A stretch of DNA of 35,810 nt from Pseudomonadota bacterium. Lineage in GTDB: Bacteria > Pseudomonadota > Gammaproteobacteria > Steroidobacterales > GCA-2729495. Each line of letters starts with the position of its first letter. Position 1 is the stretch's first letter. A program made the translations under genes and the position numbers. The notes under the pieces were generated by a model, which worked only from the letters and a program-made list of their open reading frames with translations, did not search any database and was not told where the DNA came from. The stretch is taken from contig CAUJIY010000069.1 in assembly GCA_963205295.1 (NCBI GenBank), forward strand, positions 1 through 35,810. Direction: 5' to 3'. Positions 17,301 through 25,267 of the stretch are shown piece after piece.

Positions 17301-17481
17301 TACCGGCACCGGGGCCGACGTCATGAAGCGGCTGGCTGCGCCGATGGTGGGCGGCGTATTGTCCGCGATGCTGCTGACCTTGCTGGTGATACCGGCCGTG
17401 TACGTCATCTGGCGGTGGCAGGTCGAGGTCAGGCATGTGGTTCAGCAGCCGGCAGTCCCGGGGGGCGAGCCGCTGGCCTGA
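14320..17481 (+). CDS. CusA-type heavy-metal RND efflux pump
   Basis: A 1053-residue inner membrane RND transporter (HME family) that exports metal with proton uptake. It begins with GTG at 14320, preceded by a G-run at 7 nt. TM4 carries GDMVDAAIIMVDNAHK, with D405 as the proton-relay Asp. The copper/silver methionine triad is visible at M568 (LLYMPVT), M618 (FSMME) and M667 (IDMLTTG), with spacings of 50 and 49 that equal those of E. coli CusA M573/M623/M672. This points to Cu(I)/Ag(I) rather than Zn/Co/Cd. Twelve membrane spans are expected and length is normal. It is the third gene of the pump operon. Confidence 0.95.
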   Translation: MVERVIGFCARNRFVVFLLVFSLAAGGLWAMRQTPIDAIPDLSDTQVIVYTTWMGRSPDLVEDQITYPIVTALLSAPNVTVVRGFSDFGYSYVYVLFKDGTDIYWARSRVLEYLNQLAGRLPEGVTPQLGPDATGVGWVFQYALVDESGQQDLSTLRSFQDWYLRYWLRSVEGVAEVASVGGFVRQYQINLDPTRLAAYGLNVAEIIDKVRMSNKDVGGRVVEFSGAEYMIRGRGYLRSVADIEMIAVGVDEKGTPVLLRDVAWVTLGPDMRRGLVDLDGRGEVVGGIVVMRFGEDAQKVIERVKAKLEEVKPSLPKGVRVVTTYDRSDLISSSVRTASENLIEELIVVGVLIIGFLLHIRSALIPIITLPLAILIAFIPMYWLGVGMNIMSIGGIIVAIGDMVDAAIIMVDNAHKRLSEWERGGRQGDRTQVLIDSAKEVGPAIFASLLVIAVAFMPVFTLEAQEGRLFTPLALTKNLAIAMSALLAITLIPALLALLIRGRIRAEEEHPVTRLLQRLYDRPLRFALEHRFAIVGIAIVLTATVIPAFQRMGSEFMPPLYEGTLLYMPVTQPGLSVTEAGMLLQQMDRKLKSFPEVERVFGKAGRAETSTDSAPFSMMEVVVELKPRESWREGVTYEGLIDQMDEALQFPGVANAWTMPIKARIDMLTTGVRTPVGIKIFGPDLTTIESIGKQIEMAAGEVPGTRSVFAEKVAGGFFLDFVIRREEIARYGLTVMDVGRIIESAIGGESIDTTIEGRERYPINLRYLRELRDDPDELERVLVTTPTGAQVPVGQLADLELVSGPAMIRDEGGMLAGYVYVDMTGRDLGGYVEDLKRAVSDKVTLPIGYTIAWSGQYEFMERVARRLQIFIPLTLAIIFVLFYFTFRSIAQTLMVMLGVPLSLVGGVWLMVVLGYNMSIAVWVGIIALAGVAAETSAVMLAYLDEACRRRRAAGGLHSLRDLLDTVHRGAVERVRPMTMAGSANIIGLLPVMWATGTGADVMKRLAAPMVGGVLSAMLLTLLVIPAVYVIWRWQVEVRHVVQQPAVPGGEPLA

Positions 17482-17524
17482 CGACAGGTTGTTTCGTGCG
17501 AACACAACACAGGAGAAAGCGGAC

Positions 17525-17893
17525 ATGAACGGAACGAGGATCGGAATTGCTGCGGCAGCAATCGCCGTGATGCTGGGTGCCGGAATGCTCGCGGGTACGT
17601 CATTGTCATCGGTCGCCGCGGATGCGCCGGCAACGATGCCTGGGACAGCGGCCGAGCACGAGGCTGAAGCGGCGAAGTACGAGCAGGAAGCTGTGGAACT
17701 CGAGGCGAAGGCTACGAGGCATGCGGCTCTCGCGACCAGCTACCAGGCGCGAGGCACGAGCGGCTCGAAGCAGACGGCCAGTCTCAAGAGTCTGGCCCGC
17801 CATTGTCAGCGCCTTGCCAAGGCGTATCGCGCGGCTGCCGATGAGGCCCGCCAGGTGGCGAAAGATCATCGGGAAATGGCTGGAACGACCTGA
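17525..17893 (+). CDS. Small secreted helical protein, last gene of the efflux operon
   Basis: A 122-residue protein of no family I recognise. A signal peptide covers about residues 1-32 (hydrophobic 6-25, cleavage probably near VAADAPA). The mature part is almost entirely helical, rich in Ala, Glu, Lys, Arg and His, with a heptad-like pattern (AEHEAEAAKYEQEAVELEAKA). AGGAGA stands 8 nt before the ATG, and the gene follows the pump by 43 bp, so it is probably cotranscribed. It is not CusF-like, since the Met/Trp metal site is absent. A periplasmic accessory or stress role is possible but unproven. Confidence 0.72.
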   Translation: MNGTRIGIAAAAIAVMLGAGMLAGTSLSSVAADAPATMPGTAAEHEAEAAKYEQEAVELEAKATRHAALATSYQARGTSGSKQTASLKSLARHCQRLAKAYRAAADEARQVAKDHREMAGTT

Positions 17894-18074
17894 GACACAT
17901 CGCCTGGACGGAAACCAGGTGGCTCCCCGGGCTCTCCAGTCACCACGGCAAGGGAAGGAGCCCGGCGGGACGCCACCGCATCGCGGCCGCGGATCGCGCG
18001 TCCCCCGCGGCGCCGTCAGTGCGAGTCGCCCGCCGGCGGTCGCCGGAGTGGCGGCGTCGGCCGGCCGGGCGGCC

Positions 18075-19208
18075 TCACCGCTTGACCGTGAAGTCGGTCA
18101 CCAGGACGGCGTTGGCCGGCACCGGTGTCGCGGGGATGCCCTTGAAGTTCTCCACGCCGAGCTTCAGCGAGGACAGGTCCATGACATGCGAGTACAGGCC
18201 GCGCTTGTCGCCTTCGCCCGCCATCCGGACGAACACCATCTTGCTGCTGTCCTTCGAGAACGACTTCATGCCGTCGAACCCGGGGTTGTAGGTGAGGCGC
18301 AGCGGGGCGTCGCCCGCCAGGTCGCCGAGGAACAGCTCGTGGTTGTTGCCGTCGATGATGCGCGTGAAGATGTAGTGACGCCCGTCGGCGGCGGGTCCGG
18401 GTCCCCAGGTCATCTCCCGGTCGAAGGTGCGCTGGGTGAGTCCGCTGCCGTCGGCCCTGATCGTGAACACGGTCATCGGCGTCGGGGTGACCTTGCCGTA
18501 GTCGCTCTCGCGCCAGGCCTGGAAGATGATCGTGTCGTTGTCGGCCAGGTAGAACGGTGCGCCGGGCTGCCAGTCGCCGGTGAAGGTGACCTGCTGCTCG
18601 TCGCTGCCGTCGGCGCGCATGCGCCACAGGCTGGCCTTGCCGTCGATCTGGCGCGTCCACACGATCCACTGGCCGTTCGGTGATACCGTCACCTCGGCGT
18701 CGTACCAGGGGTTGTGCGTGAGCCGCACGATGTCCCTGCCGTACAGATCCGAGGTGTAGAGTTCCGCACCCGCCGGGTAGTCACCGGGATCCGACCAGTT
18801 GCCGAGCGGCATGCCCATGTTGTCGCGCGTGGAGGTCCAGATGACGCGCTTCTGGTCCGGGAAGAAGAAGGAGCAGGCGTCCTGGCCGCGATCGTTGATG
18901 CGCCGGAACGTCGTGCCGTCTTCGGTGAAGATGTAGGTCAGGGCGCTGCCGACGCGCTTGTCTCCCGACTGCTGGGCATCCGGATCGCGCACCTGCGCGA
19001 TCAGGTGGTAGCCGTCCGGGGCGTAATAGGCCTCGGCGGCCGGCGGGATCTTCGGGATCCGGTGCACTGGCAGCTCCCGGCTGCGATCGATCGGCGAAGC
19101 TGCAGGGCTGGCACCCGACACGGCATCGGTCTGGGCCATGGCGGCGGTCGTCGCCAGCAGCGAGGCGAGGCCGGCTGCGGCGACGCGGGGCAGGCGGATG
19201 CGATTCAT
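18075..19208 (-). CDS. Secreted PD40/TolB-like beta-propeller protein
   Basis: A 377-residue exported protein. The ATG at 19208 has GAGGAG at 9 nt and opens a signal peptide (residues about 1-25, ending TTAAMAQ). The rest consists of PD40-type propeller blades: VSPNGQWIVWTRQIDGKASL, FYLADNDTIIFQAWRES, AADGRHYIFTRIIDG and FSKDSSKMVFVRM. TolB and many peptidase-linked propellers share these blades, but no peptidase or TolB N-terminal domain is present. The ligand is unknown. It ends convergent with the efflux operon and starts divergent from the NAT gene. Confidence 0.8.
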   Translation of the reverse strand: MNRIRLPRVAAAGLASLLATTAAMAQTDAVSGASPAASPIDRSRELPVHRIPKIPPAAEAYYAPDGYHLIAQVRDPDAQQSGDKRVGSALTYIFTEDGTTFRRINDRGQDACSFFFPDQKRVIWTSTRDNMGMPLGNWSDPGDYPAGAELYTSDLYGRDIVRLTHNPWYDAEVTVSPNGQWIVWTRQIDGKASLWRMRADGSDEQQVTFTGDWQPGAPFYLADNDTIIFQAWRESDYGKVTPTPMTVFTIRADGSGLTQRTFDREMTWGPGPAADGRHYIFTRIIDGNNHELFLGDLAGDAPLRLTYNPGFDGMKSFSKDSSKMVFVRMAGEGDKRGLYSHVMDLSSLKLGVENFKGIPATPVPANAVLVTDFTVKR

Positions 19209-19405
19209 CGTGCGGGACTCCTCGGGCTGTCGGCTGCGGGGTCGAAGATGTTCCGGGGGAGCGCCATGCAGACCCCCGTGACGCGGAGTGTAACGGGTTG
19301 TCGGCAGGTGGCCGATGGCCGTGCGATACTGCCGGCTTGTTCCTGGAGAAGCTGTTGCGCGGGCCCGTTGCAACCGGGAGCCCGGCGCTGTCGGGCGACC
19401 GCTGG

Positions 19406-20218
19406 ATGCACCTCACCGACGATCTGTATCGCCGTTACCTCGACCTGCTCGGTCTCGATGCCGTGCCGGTCAGCGTTGCCGGACTGTCGCAGGTGGTGGC
19501 GCGGCATCTGGTCACCGTGCCGTTCGAGAACCTCTCCAAGCGTCTCTACCAACTGCGTGGCGCCGACGACATCCCGGATCCCGCGACCTGGCTCGACGAC
19601 GTCGGCCGGCACCATCTCGGCGGTACCTGTTTCGCCAACAACTACCATCTCTGGCTGCTGCTGCGGCGACTCGGCTTCGAGGCGCGCCTGTGCGGCGCCT
19701 CGATGGGCCAGCGCCCCGACGTGCACCTCGCCCTGGTGGTGGTCTGCGAGGGCCGCGAATATCTGGTCGATGCGGGTTTCGGCGCGCCCTTCCGGGCACC
19801 CATCGCGCGCGATGAACCGCAACCCCAGGTGTTCCCGCTCGGCAACCAGCGCTGGGTGGTGCTGCCGCCGGACGCCACCGGGCGCACGCGGGTCGAGTAT
19901 CAGGTCGACGGGACGAAGATCTATGCCTATGTGCTCGATCCGCGGCCGCGCGCCTGGCAGGAATTCCGCGGGCAGATCGCGGCTACGTACCACCCCGAGG
20001 CACTGTTCATGAAGATTCTGCGCATCGTGCGCTTCCTGCCCGACGGCGCCATCATCCTCGCCGACCGGCACCTGACCCGCTATGCGGGCGGCAGCGACTC
20101 GACGGTGCCGGTCGCGACCGAAGCGCTGCCGGGTACCATCGAGGCGGAGTTCGGGATATCCGCAAGCCTGGTGCGCGAGGCCATCGGTGCCGGTGGGCCA
20201 GGCGAACCGATCTGGTAG
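19406..20218 (+). CDS. Arylamine N-acetyltransferase
   Basis: A 270-residue NAT that moves an acetyl (or propionyl) group from CoA to aromatic amines or hydrazines. The catalytic triad is plain: C75 in GGTCFANN, H107 in RPDVHLAL, and D122 in YLVDAGFG; the last two have the same numbers as in the Salmonella enzyme, which supports the ATG at 19406. There is no strong ribosome binding site, and the frame opens upstream to 19298. In actinobacteria NAT genes sit in steroid-degradation clusters, which fits the catabolic genes here, but the true substrate is not shown. Confidence 0.88.
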   Translation: MHLTDDLYRRYLDLLGLDAVPVSVAGLSQVVARHLVTVPFENLSKRLYQLRGADDIPDPATWLDDVGRHHLGGTCFANNYHLWLLLRRLGFEARLCGASMGQRPDVHLALVVVCEGREYLVDAGFGAPFRAPIARDEPQPQVFPLGNQRWVVLPPDATGRTRVEYQVDGTKIYAYVLDPRPRAWQEFRGQIAATYHPEALFMKILRIVRFLPDGAIILADRHLTRYAGGSDSTVPVATEALPGTIEAEFGISASLVREAIGAGGPGEPIW

Positions 20219-20301
20219 CCTGTGGCCATATCGCAGTGGTGTGACCCTCGTGGCGCCCCACGGCGCTTTGCGGCGGCCTGTCGCTGCCTGCCGGAGTCGA
20301 G

Positions 20302-20862
20302 ATGGACAACCTTTCCTACCTGATCGTCCCGTTGCTGCAGGGCTTCGAGTGGTTCCACGAGAGCCTGCAGCGGAGCATGAAGGCGCGCGGCTGGCCGCAG
20401 CTCACGCAGCCGGAGGCGAGCGTGCTGATTCACGTGCTCCTCGGCATCACCAGGCCGTCGGGCATTGCCCGCAGCATGGGGCTCACGCGCCAGGCGGTGC
20501 ACGTCACCATCAAGCAGATCGCAGCCAAGGACATCTTCGAGCTGCGCGACGACCCGCGCGACCGGCGCAGCAAGGTCGTCACGCTGACCACGACCGGCAG
20601 GGCCATGCGCCGCGACGCCCAGGCCTCGGTGCGCTACATCGCCGAGCAGCTGGCCTTGCGCATCGGCAGGGAGCGGATCGAGCACCTGCGGGCTGCATTC
20701 GTCAGGGACTGGGGCCCGCCGATCGTCTGTCCGGCGGGTTATCGCGGGGCGCGGGACAGCACGCGTCCGGCGCGCGGAGCGAAGCGCAAGGCACGACCGC
20801 AGCCGGTTCCGGCTGCAGCGCGCCCGGCCCGCAGCCTGCGCCGCCGCGCGGGACGCTCCTGA
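20302..20862 (+). CDS. MarR-family transcriptional regulator with basic C-terminal tail
   Basis: A 186-residue regulator. The winged-helix core covers about residues 35-110: TQPEASVLIHVLLGITRPSG, then the recognition helix in MGLTRQAVHVTIKQI, then the wing with the family signature DDPRDRRSKVVTLT. MarR proteins are usually 140-160 residues. The last ~35 residues here are a Pro/Ala/Arg-rich basic tail. It is convergent with the acyl-CoA synthetase with only 3 bp between stops, and starts 83 bp after the NAT gene. It may control the nearby catabolic operons; their shared dyads are candidate targets, unproven. Confidence 0.85.
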   Translation: MDNLSYLIVPLLQGFEWFHESLQRSMKARGWPQLTQPEASVLIHVLLGITRPSGIARSMGLTRQAVHVTIKQIAAKDIFELRDDPRDRRSKVVTLTTTGRAMRRDAQASVRYIAEQLALRIGRERIEHLRAAFVRDWGPPIVCPAGYRGARDSTRPARGAKRKARPQPVPAAARPARSLRRRAGRS

Positions 20863-20865
20863 CCC

Positions 20866-22410
20866 TCAGACGCGCCGGTCGCGATCTTTCCAGAAGGGCT
20901 CGCGCAGCTCGCGCTTCAGCACCTTGCCGGCGGCACTGCGGGGCAGGGGCTCGGTGCGCAGGTCGAGGCTGCGCGGGCACTTGTACGCCGCGAGCTCCCC
21001 GCGGCAGAAGGCATCCAGATCGGCGAACTCGAGCGCGGCGCCGGCCTTCGTCACGACGATGGCGTGCACGCGCTCGCCCCAGCGCTCGTCCGGCACGCCG
21101 ATGACGGCGCATTCGGCGACGAGCGGGTGGCGCGAGACCACGTTCTCGACCTCGATCGAGTAGACGTTCTCGGCCCCCGTCACGATCATGTCGCGCAGGC
21201 GGTCGGTGATGTACACGAAGCCTTCCTCGTCCATGTAGCCGGCATCGCCCGTCTGCAGCCAGCCGTCGACGAGGACGCGGGCGGTCTCCTCCGGCCGGTT
21301 CCAGTAGCCGGCCATGACGTTGTCGCCGCGGCCGACGACCTGCCCGACGGTCCGCCGCGGCACCTCGACGCCATCGGCATCGACCACCCGCACCTCGAAG
21401 CCGTAACTCGCCTGGCCGGCGGAGCGGCGCTTTTCCGGATCCGCGCCGGCGCGATGGTGGCGCGGCTCGAGATAGGTGTGCGAGCCCATCTCCGTCAGGC
21501 CGTAGCCCTGGGCGAAGTCGACCTTCGGGAAGCGCTGGCGGGCGAGTTCGAAGGTCCCGGCCGGCATCGGCGCGCCACCGTAGCCGAGCAGACGCAGCGA
21601 GGAGAGGTCTGCCGTGGCCGCGTCCGGGTGCCGCGCCATGCGGTCGATCACCGCCGGTACCGTGCAGGCGTGCGTCACCCGGTGCTCGGCAATGAGGCGC
21701 ATGATCACGTCCTCGTTCAGCTGGCGCACGAAGACGTGCGTGCCACCGACGATCGTGGCCATGAAGGTGCCGACGTCGCCGAGGTGGAACATCGGCGCGC
21801 AGTGCAGGTTCACGCAGTCTTCGTCGGCGCGCAGCTGCATGATGAGGTTCAGCGCGATCGCCGCGAGGTTGCGGTGGAGCAGCATCACGCCCTTGGCGAC
21901 GCCGCTGGTGCCGCTGGTGTAGAAGATCGCGGCCAGGTCGTCGGCCGACCCCGGGTGGTCGGCCAGCGGCTCGTGCGCGGCGACGAGCTGCCCGAAGCCA
22001 TGGTCCGCGGGTGCCGCGGCTGCGTCCAGGCCGACGCAGGTCTGCAGCCCGCGGCACAGCCCGCGCAGGGCGCCGGCGGTCTCGGTGAACTCGGTCCCGA
22101 ACAGCAGCGCCCGGGCGCCGGAGTCGTCGATCTGCGCGGCGAGTTCGCGGCGGTTGAGGCGCGTGTTGAGCGGCACGATGACCGCACCGGCCCACAGGAT
22201 CCCGAAATACGCCTCGAAGAATGCGTCGCAGTTGTGGGCGACCACGGCCACGCGTTCTCCCGGCGTGATGCCGAGTGCGCGCAGGGCCGCGGCGAAACGC
22301 GCGACCCGCTCGCCGACCTCGCGCCAGCTGCGGCGGCGTGCGCCGTCGATGGTGGCGATGCCGTCGGGCCGCACCTGCACGGCGCGGCGGAGACCCCAGG
22401 TCAGTCGCAT
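20866..22410 (-). CDS. Acyl-CoA synthetase (AMP-forming), class I ANL
   Basis: A 514-residue ligase that activates a carboxylic acid through an acyl-adenylate and joins it to CoA. The phosphate-binding loop is YTSGTSGVAKGVMLLH. Later motifs are YGLTEMGSHTY, GWLQTGDAGYMDEEGFVYITDR and RDMIVTGAENVYSIEVE. The catalytic lysine lies in RSAAGKVLKREL near the end. The ATG at 22410 starts the family-typical MRLTWGLRRAVQVRPDG. The frame is open upstream, but that part overlaps the SMP-30 gene out of frame and is not used. It lies 17 bp after the SMP-30 gene, in a three-gene operon. The acid substrate is unknown. Confidence 0.93.
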   Translation of the reverse strand: MRLTWGLRRAVQVRPDGIATIDGARRRSWREVGERVARFAAALRALGITPGERVAVVAHNCDAFFEAYFGILWAGAVIVPLNTRLNRRELAAQIDDSGARALLFGTEFTETAGALRGLCRGLQTCVGLDAAAAPADHGFGQLVAAHEPLADHPGSADDLAAIFYTSGTSGVAKGVMLLHRNLAAIALNLIMQLRADEDCVNLHCAPMFHLGDVGTFMATIVGGTHVFVRQLNEDVIMRLIAEHRVTHACTVPAVIDRMARHPDAATADLSSLRLLGYGGAPMPAGTFELARQRFPKVDFAQGYGLTEMGSHTYLEPRHHRAGADPEKRRSAGQASYGFEVRVVDADGVEVPRRTVGQVVGRGDNVMAGYWNRPEETARVLVDGWLQTGDAGYMDEEGFVYITDRLRDMIVTGAENVYSIEVENVVSRHPLVAECAVIGVPDERWGERVHAIVVTKAGAALEFADLDAFCRGELAAYKCPRSLDLRTEPLPRSAAGKVLKRELREPFWKDRDRRV

Positions 22411-22427
22411 GGCAGTGGTCCTCGGCG

Positions 22428-23336
22428 TCAATGGTTCAATGGCAGGCCCGGGCGCGGCCAGCGCGTGCGGTACAGTCGCCCGGTGCCGGAGGCGGTGATC
22501 CAGGCGTCGCGCAGGTCGGCACCGCCGAAGCAGATGTTGGTGACGATGACCTCGCCGGGCAGCGCGTGGTGCTCGTTGCCGCCGTCCGGATCGAAGACCG
22601 TGATGCCGCCGTCCGGCCCGCCAGCCACGCAGATCCGCCCGGACTGCTCGACGGCGAGGCTGTCGAGCATCCGGTATCCCGGCAGCGTCGCGACCAGGCG
22701 GCCGGGCAGCCACGGCGCCGGTGGCGGGGCGAGCACGCCGGGCGCGACGATGTCGAACGCCCACAGGCGGCCCGTCCAGGTCTCGGCCACGTAGAGCACG
22801 TCCTGCCGTGGCGAGAGGCCGACGCCGTTCGGCGAGACGAGGCCATGGCGGACCCGCGTGATCTTCGAGCCGTCGGCGCGGGCGTAATAGAGCGCGCCGC
22901 GATCGAGGGTCCACTCCGTCGACTTGCCGAGGTCGCTGAACCAGAAGCCGCCGTGCCGATCGAACACGATGTCGTTGGGACCGCGCAGCGGGTGGCCGTC
23001 GCACTGGGTGTAGAGCGTGCTCACCGCACCCGTGGCGGGATCGACGCGCTGGATCGAGCCGGTCTGGTAGTCATCGGCCATGTGACCCGGAAATGTCAGC
23101 CCGCCGGCCTCGTGCCAGGCCATGCCGCCGTTGTTGCACACGTAGACGGCCTGGTCCGGCCCGATGGCGGCGCCGTTCGGGCCGCCGCCCAGCCGGGCGA
23201 CCGTCGTGACCGTGCCGTCCGGTCCCACCCGGCCGAGCGTGCCACCGCGGATGTCGACGTACAGCACCGAGCCGTCCGGCATGGCGATCGGCCCTTCCGG
23301 GAAGCCGAGTCCGGTGGCGACGAGGTCGAAGTTCAC
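22428..23336 (-). CDS. SMP-30/gluconolactonase-like hydrolase
   Basis: A 302-residue six-bladed propeller of the SMP-30/LRE family; members hydrolyse lactones using one divalent metal. Metal-site motifs are in order: FPEGP (E14), RGPNDIVFDRHGGFWFSD, SPNGVGLSPRQDVLYVAET and DSLAVEQSGRICVA. Length and start are normal. It is the middle gene between the NTF2-like gene and the acyl-CoA synthetase, with a gap of 17 bp on each side. A lactone-opening step before CoA activation would fit this order, as inference. Confidence 0.9.
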   Translation of the reverse strand: MNFDLVATGLGFPEGPIAMPDGSVLYVDIRGGTLGRVGPDGTVTTVARLGGGPNGAAIGPDQAVYVCNNGGMAWHEAGGLTFPGHMADDYQTGSIQRVDPATGAVSTLYTQCDGHPLRGPNDIVFDRHGGFWFSDLGKSTEWTLDRGALYYARADGSKITRVRHGLVSPNGVGLSPRQDVLYVAETWTGRLWAFDIVAPGVLAPPPAPWLPGRLVATLPGYRMLDSLAVEQSGRICVAGGPDGGITVFDPDGGNEHHALPGEVIVTNICFGGADLRDAWITASGTGRLYRTRWPRPGLPLNH

Positions 23337-23353
23337 CGCTGTGCCCCCCCGGT

Positions 23354-23737
23354 TCAGCAGGCGACCCGCCAGGGGGCGACCGCGACGCTGTCGAAGTACT
23401 CGTCGAGGCGCGTGATGCGCCCGTTCGCGACGGTGCAGACCAGGCAGGCGTGCAGGCGCAGGCGCTGACCGTCACGGCGGCGGCCGGTGAGCACATGCTG
23501 CTGCACGAAGCCGCCCGGGAACACGTCGACGCGACGGTCTTCGTAGCGCCGCTCGTCGATGCGCCCGATGAAGGCCGTGAGCACCGCGAGGTTCTCCTCG
23601 CGCGTGCCCGCGAGCTGGTCGGTGTTGTGCCAGATGACGGCATCGGGCGCGTAGATCTCGCCAACCGTCGCGATATCGCCGCGCTCGATCGCATCGAAGA
23701 AGCGCGCGGCCAGCGCACGCATGGCTTCATCGTTCAT
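23354..23737 (-). CDS. NTF2-like (SnoaL-type) protein
   Basis: A 127-residue cone-fold protein: MRALAARFFDAIERGDIATVGEIYAPDAVIWHN is the family N-terminal helix and first strand, and VANGRITRLDEYFDS is the typical C-terminal strand pair. Members include isomerases, dehydratases and lactone or ketosteroid-isomerase relatives. The catalytic type cannot be told from sequence. First gene of the operon with SMP-30 and the acyl-CoA synthetase; diverges from the MFS gene. Confidence 0.85.
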   Translation of the reverse strand: MNDEAMRALAARFFDAIERGDIATVGEIYAPDAVIWHNTDQLAGTREENLAVLTAFIGRIDERRYEDRRVDVFPGGFVQQHVLTGRRRDGQRLRLHACLVCTVANGRITRLDEYFDSVAVAPWRVAC

Positions 23738-23896
23738 GCTGCAGACCCTCTCCGGATTTGTGGCGCAGATTCCGCCCGGGACATCTGTCTATCTACAGGC
23801 GGGCCGGCAGGCAGTCAATCGTGATTGACGGATTGCCCCTGCGCCGGCGGTCGACAAGCAAATTGACAGACCCGGCGCCATGCGTTAAGCAGTCAC
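23738..23896. promoter_or_regulatory. Divergent control region between NTF2-like and MFS genes
   Basis: Holds a 16-bp perfect dyad, GTCAATC-GT-GATTGAC, at 23814-23829, and TTGACA at 23863-23868 followed 16 nt later by TTAAGC (23885-23890), a possible promoter for the MFS gene. That promoter would leave almost no leader before the GTG at 23897, so either the start or the promoter may differ. Confidence 0.5.
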
Positions 23897-25267
23897 GTGG
23901 CCACCGGGGGCCATGCGCCCGTGCAGGGCGGCACCAGTCAGGGGTGGGAGCTGGAAACGAACTATCCGAAGCCATCGGTCGCCTGGGCCTGCGTCGCGGT
24001 CCTCGTCGTGGCGTACGCCCTGTCGTTCGTCGACCGGCTGATCCTGACGCTGCTGGTCGATCCCATCCGGCAGGATCTGCAGCTCAGCGACGTGCAGATC
24101 AGCCTCCTGCAGGGATTCTCGTTCGCGCTGTTCTATTCGCTCGCCGGCATTCCCCTCGGGCGGCTGGTCGATTCCGGCCGGCGGACCACGATCATCGCCG
24201 TCGGCATCGCACTGTGGAGCCTCATGACCGCTGCCTGCGGCCTGTCGCGGCAGTACTGGCAGCTGTTCGTCGCGCGCGCCGGGGTCGGTGTCGGCGAGGC
24301 CACGCTGGGACCTGCGGCGTACTCGCTGCTGAGCGACCTGTTCCCGCCGGGCCGTCGCGGGCTGGCGCTCGGCATCTTCTCGACCGGGACGTCGCTCGGC
24401 GCCGGGTTCGCCCTGCTGGTCGGTGGCTGGCTCGTCGGTGCGGTGGCGGCGTCCGGCGCCGTCGATGTGCCCTGGATCGGACGACTGCAACCGTGGCAGC
24501 TCACCCTGATCTACGTCGGCCTGCCGGGGCTGCTGGTCGCGCTGCTGGTGAGGGCGCTGCCCGAGCCGGTACGTCAGCCGGACCCGACGCTGCCCGCAAC
24601 CACATCGGCGGTGTCGCTCGGCCAGCTGGCCGCGCATTACCGGCAGCATGCGTCCACGATCGGCATGATTCACCTGGCCACGGGCTGCGCCGGAATGGGT
24701 TCTTACGGGATCATGTCGTGGGCGCCTGCGATGCTGATGCGCGTGCACGGCTGGAGTCCGCAGGAGGTCGGTCTGCTGGTCGGCGGCAGCATCCTCGTGG
24801 CGGGGACCATCGGCGTGGTGACCGGCGGCTGGCTCGGCGATCACCTGGTGCAACGCGGACGGCCCACCGGACGGCTCATCGCCGCAACGGTTTCGATGGC
24901 GATCGGAGCGGCCGGCGCCGTCGCCTATCCACTTCAGTCCGACGCGACCTGGATCGCGGCCTGCCTCATGGTGGCCATGCTCGGCGGGTTCATGGCGGTC
25001 GGCTGCAGCGCAGCCGCCCTGCTCGCCGTGGTGCCCAATCGCATGCGCGGCCAGGTGAGCGCGATGTTCTTCCTCACCAACAGCCTGCTCGGCATCGGCG
25101 CCGGCCCGGTGGTCGTCGCGCTATTCACGGACATGGTCTTCGGCACACCGGCGGCGGTGCGCTGGTCGCTGCTCGTGGTGCCGCCCGCGGCCTACCTGCT
25201 CGCCGCTGCGGGTTTCTGGATCGGGCGGCGGCCCTACCGCGCAAGCCTCTCGGCCGCCGGTGCCTGA
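23897..25267 (+). CDS. MFS transporter (spinster-like)
   Basis: A 456-residue major facilitator with about 12 membrane spans. After a hydrophilic N-terminus comes the first helix (VAWACVAVLVVAYALSFVDR), then the loop 2-3 motif GIPLGRLVDSGRR, and GVGEATLGPAAYSLLSDLFPP, typical of the spinster-like group common in bacteria that degrade aromatics and steroids. It starts with GTG at 23897; no in-frame ATG lies close, and the ribosome binding site is weak. Divergent from the acyl-CoA synthetase operon, it may import that operon's substrate. Its 3' end overlaps the convergent GNAT gene by 34 bp. Confidence 0.88.
   Translation: MATGGHAPVQGGTSQGWELETNYPKPSVAWACVAVLVVAYALSFVDRLILTLLVDPIRQDLQLSDVQISLLQGFSFALFYSLAGIPLGRLVDSGRRTTIIAVGIALWSLMTAACGLSRQYWQLFVARAGVGVGEATLGPAAYSLLSDLFPPGRRGLALGIFSTGTSLGAGFALLVGGWLVGAVAASGAVDVPWIGRLQPWQLTLIYVGLPGLLVALLVRALPEPVRQPDPTLPATTSAVSLGQLAAHYRQHASTIGMIHLATGCAGMGSYGIMSWAPAMLMRVHGWSPQEVGLLVGGSILVAGTIGVVTGGWLGDHLVQRGRPTGRLIAATVSMAIGAAGAVAYPLQSDATWIAACLMVAMLGGFMAVGCSAAALLAVVPNRMRGQVSAMFFLTNSLLGIGAGPVVVALFTDMVFGTPAAVRWSLLVVPPAAYLLAAAGFWIGRRPYRASLSAAGA

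Noticed and set aside
17894-18074. Terminator for the efflux operon
   Set aside because: CCTGG-N7-CCAGG and other GC-rich stems exist, but no T-run follows on either strand.
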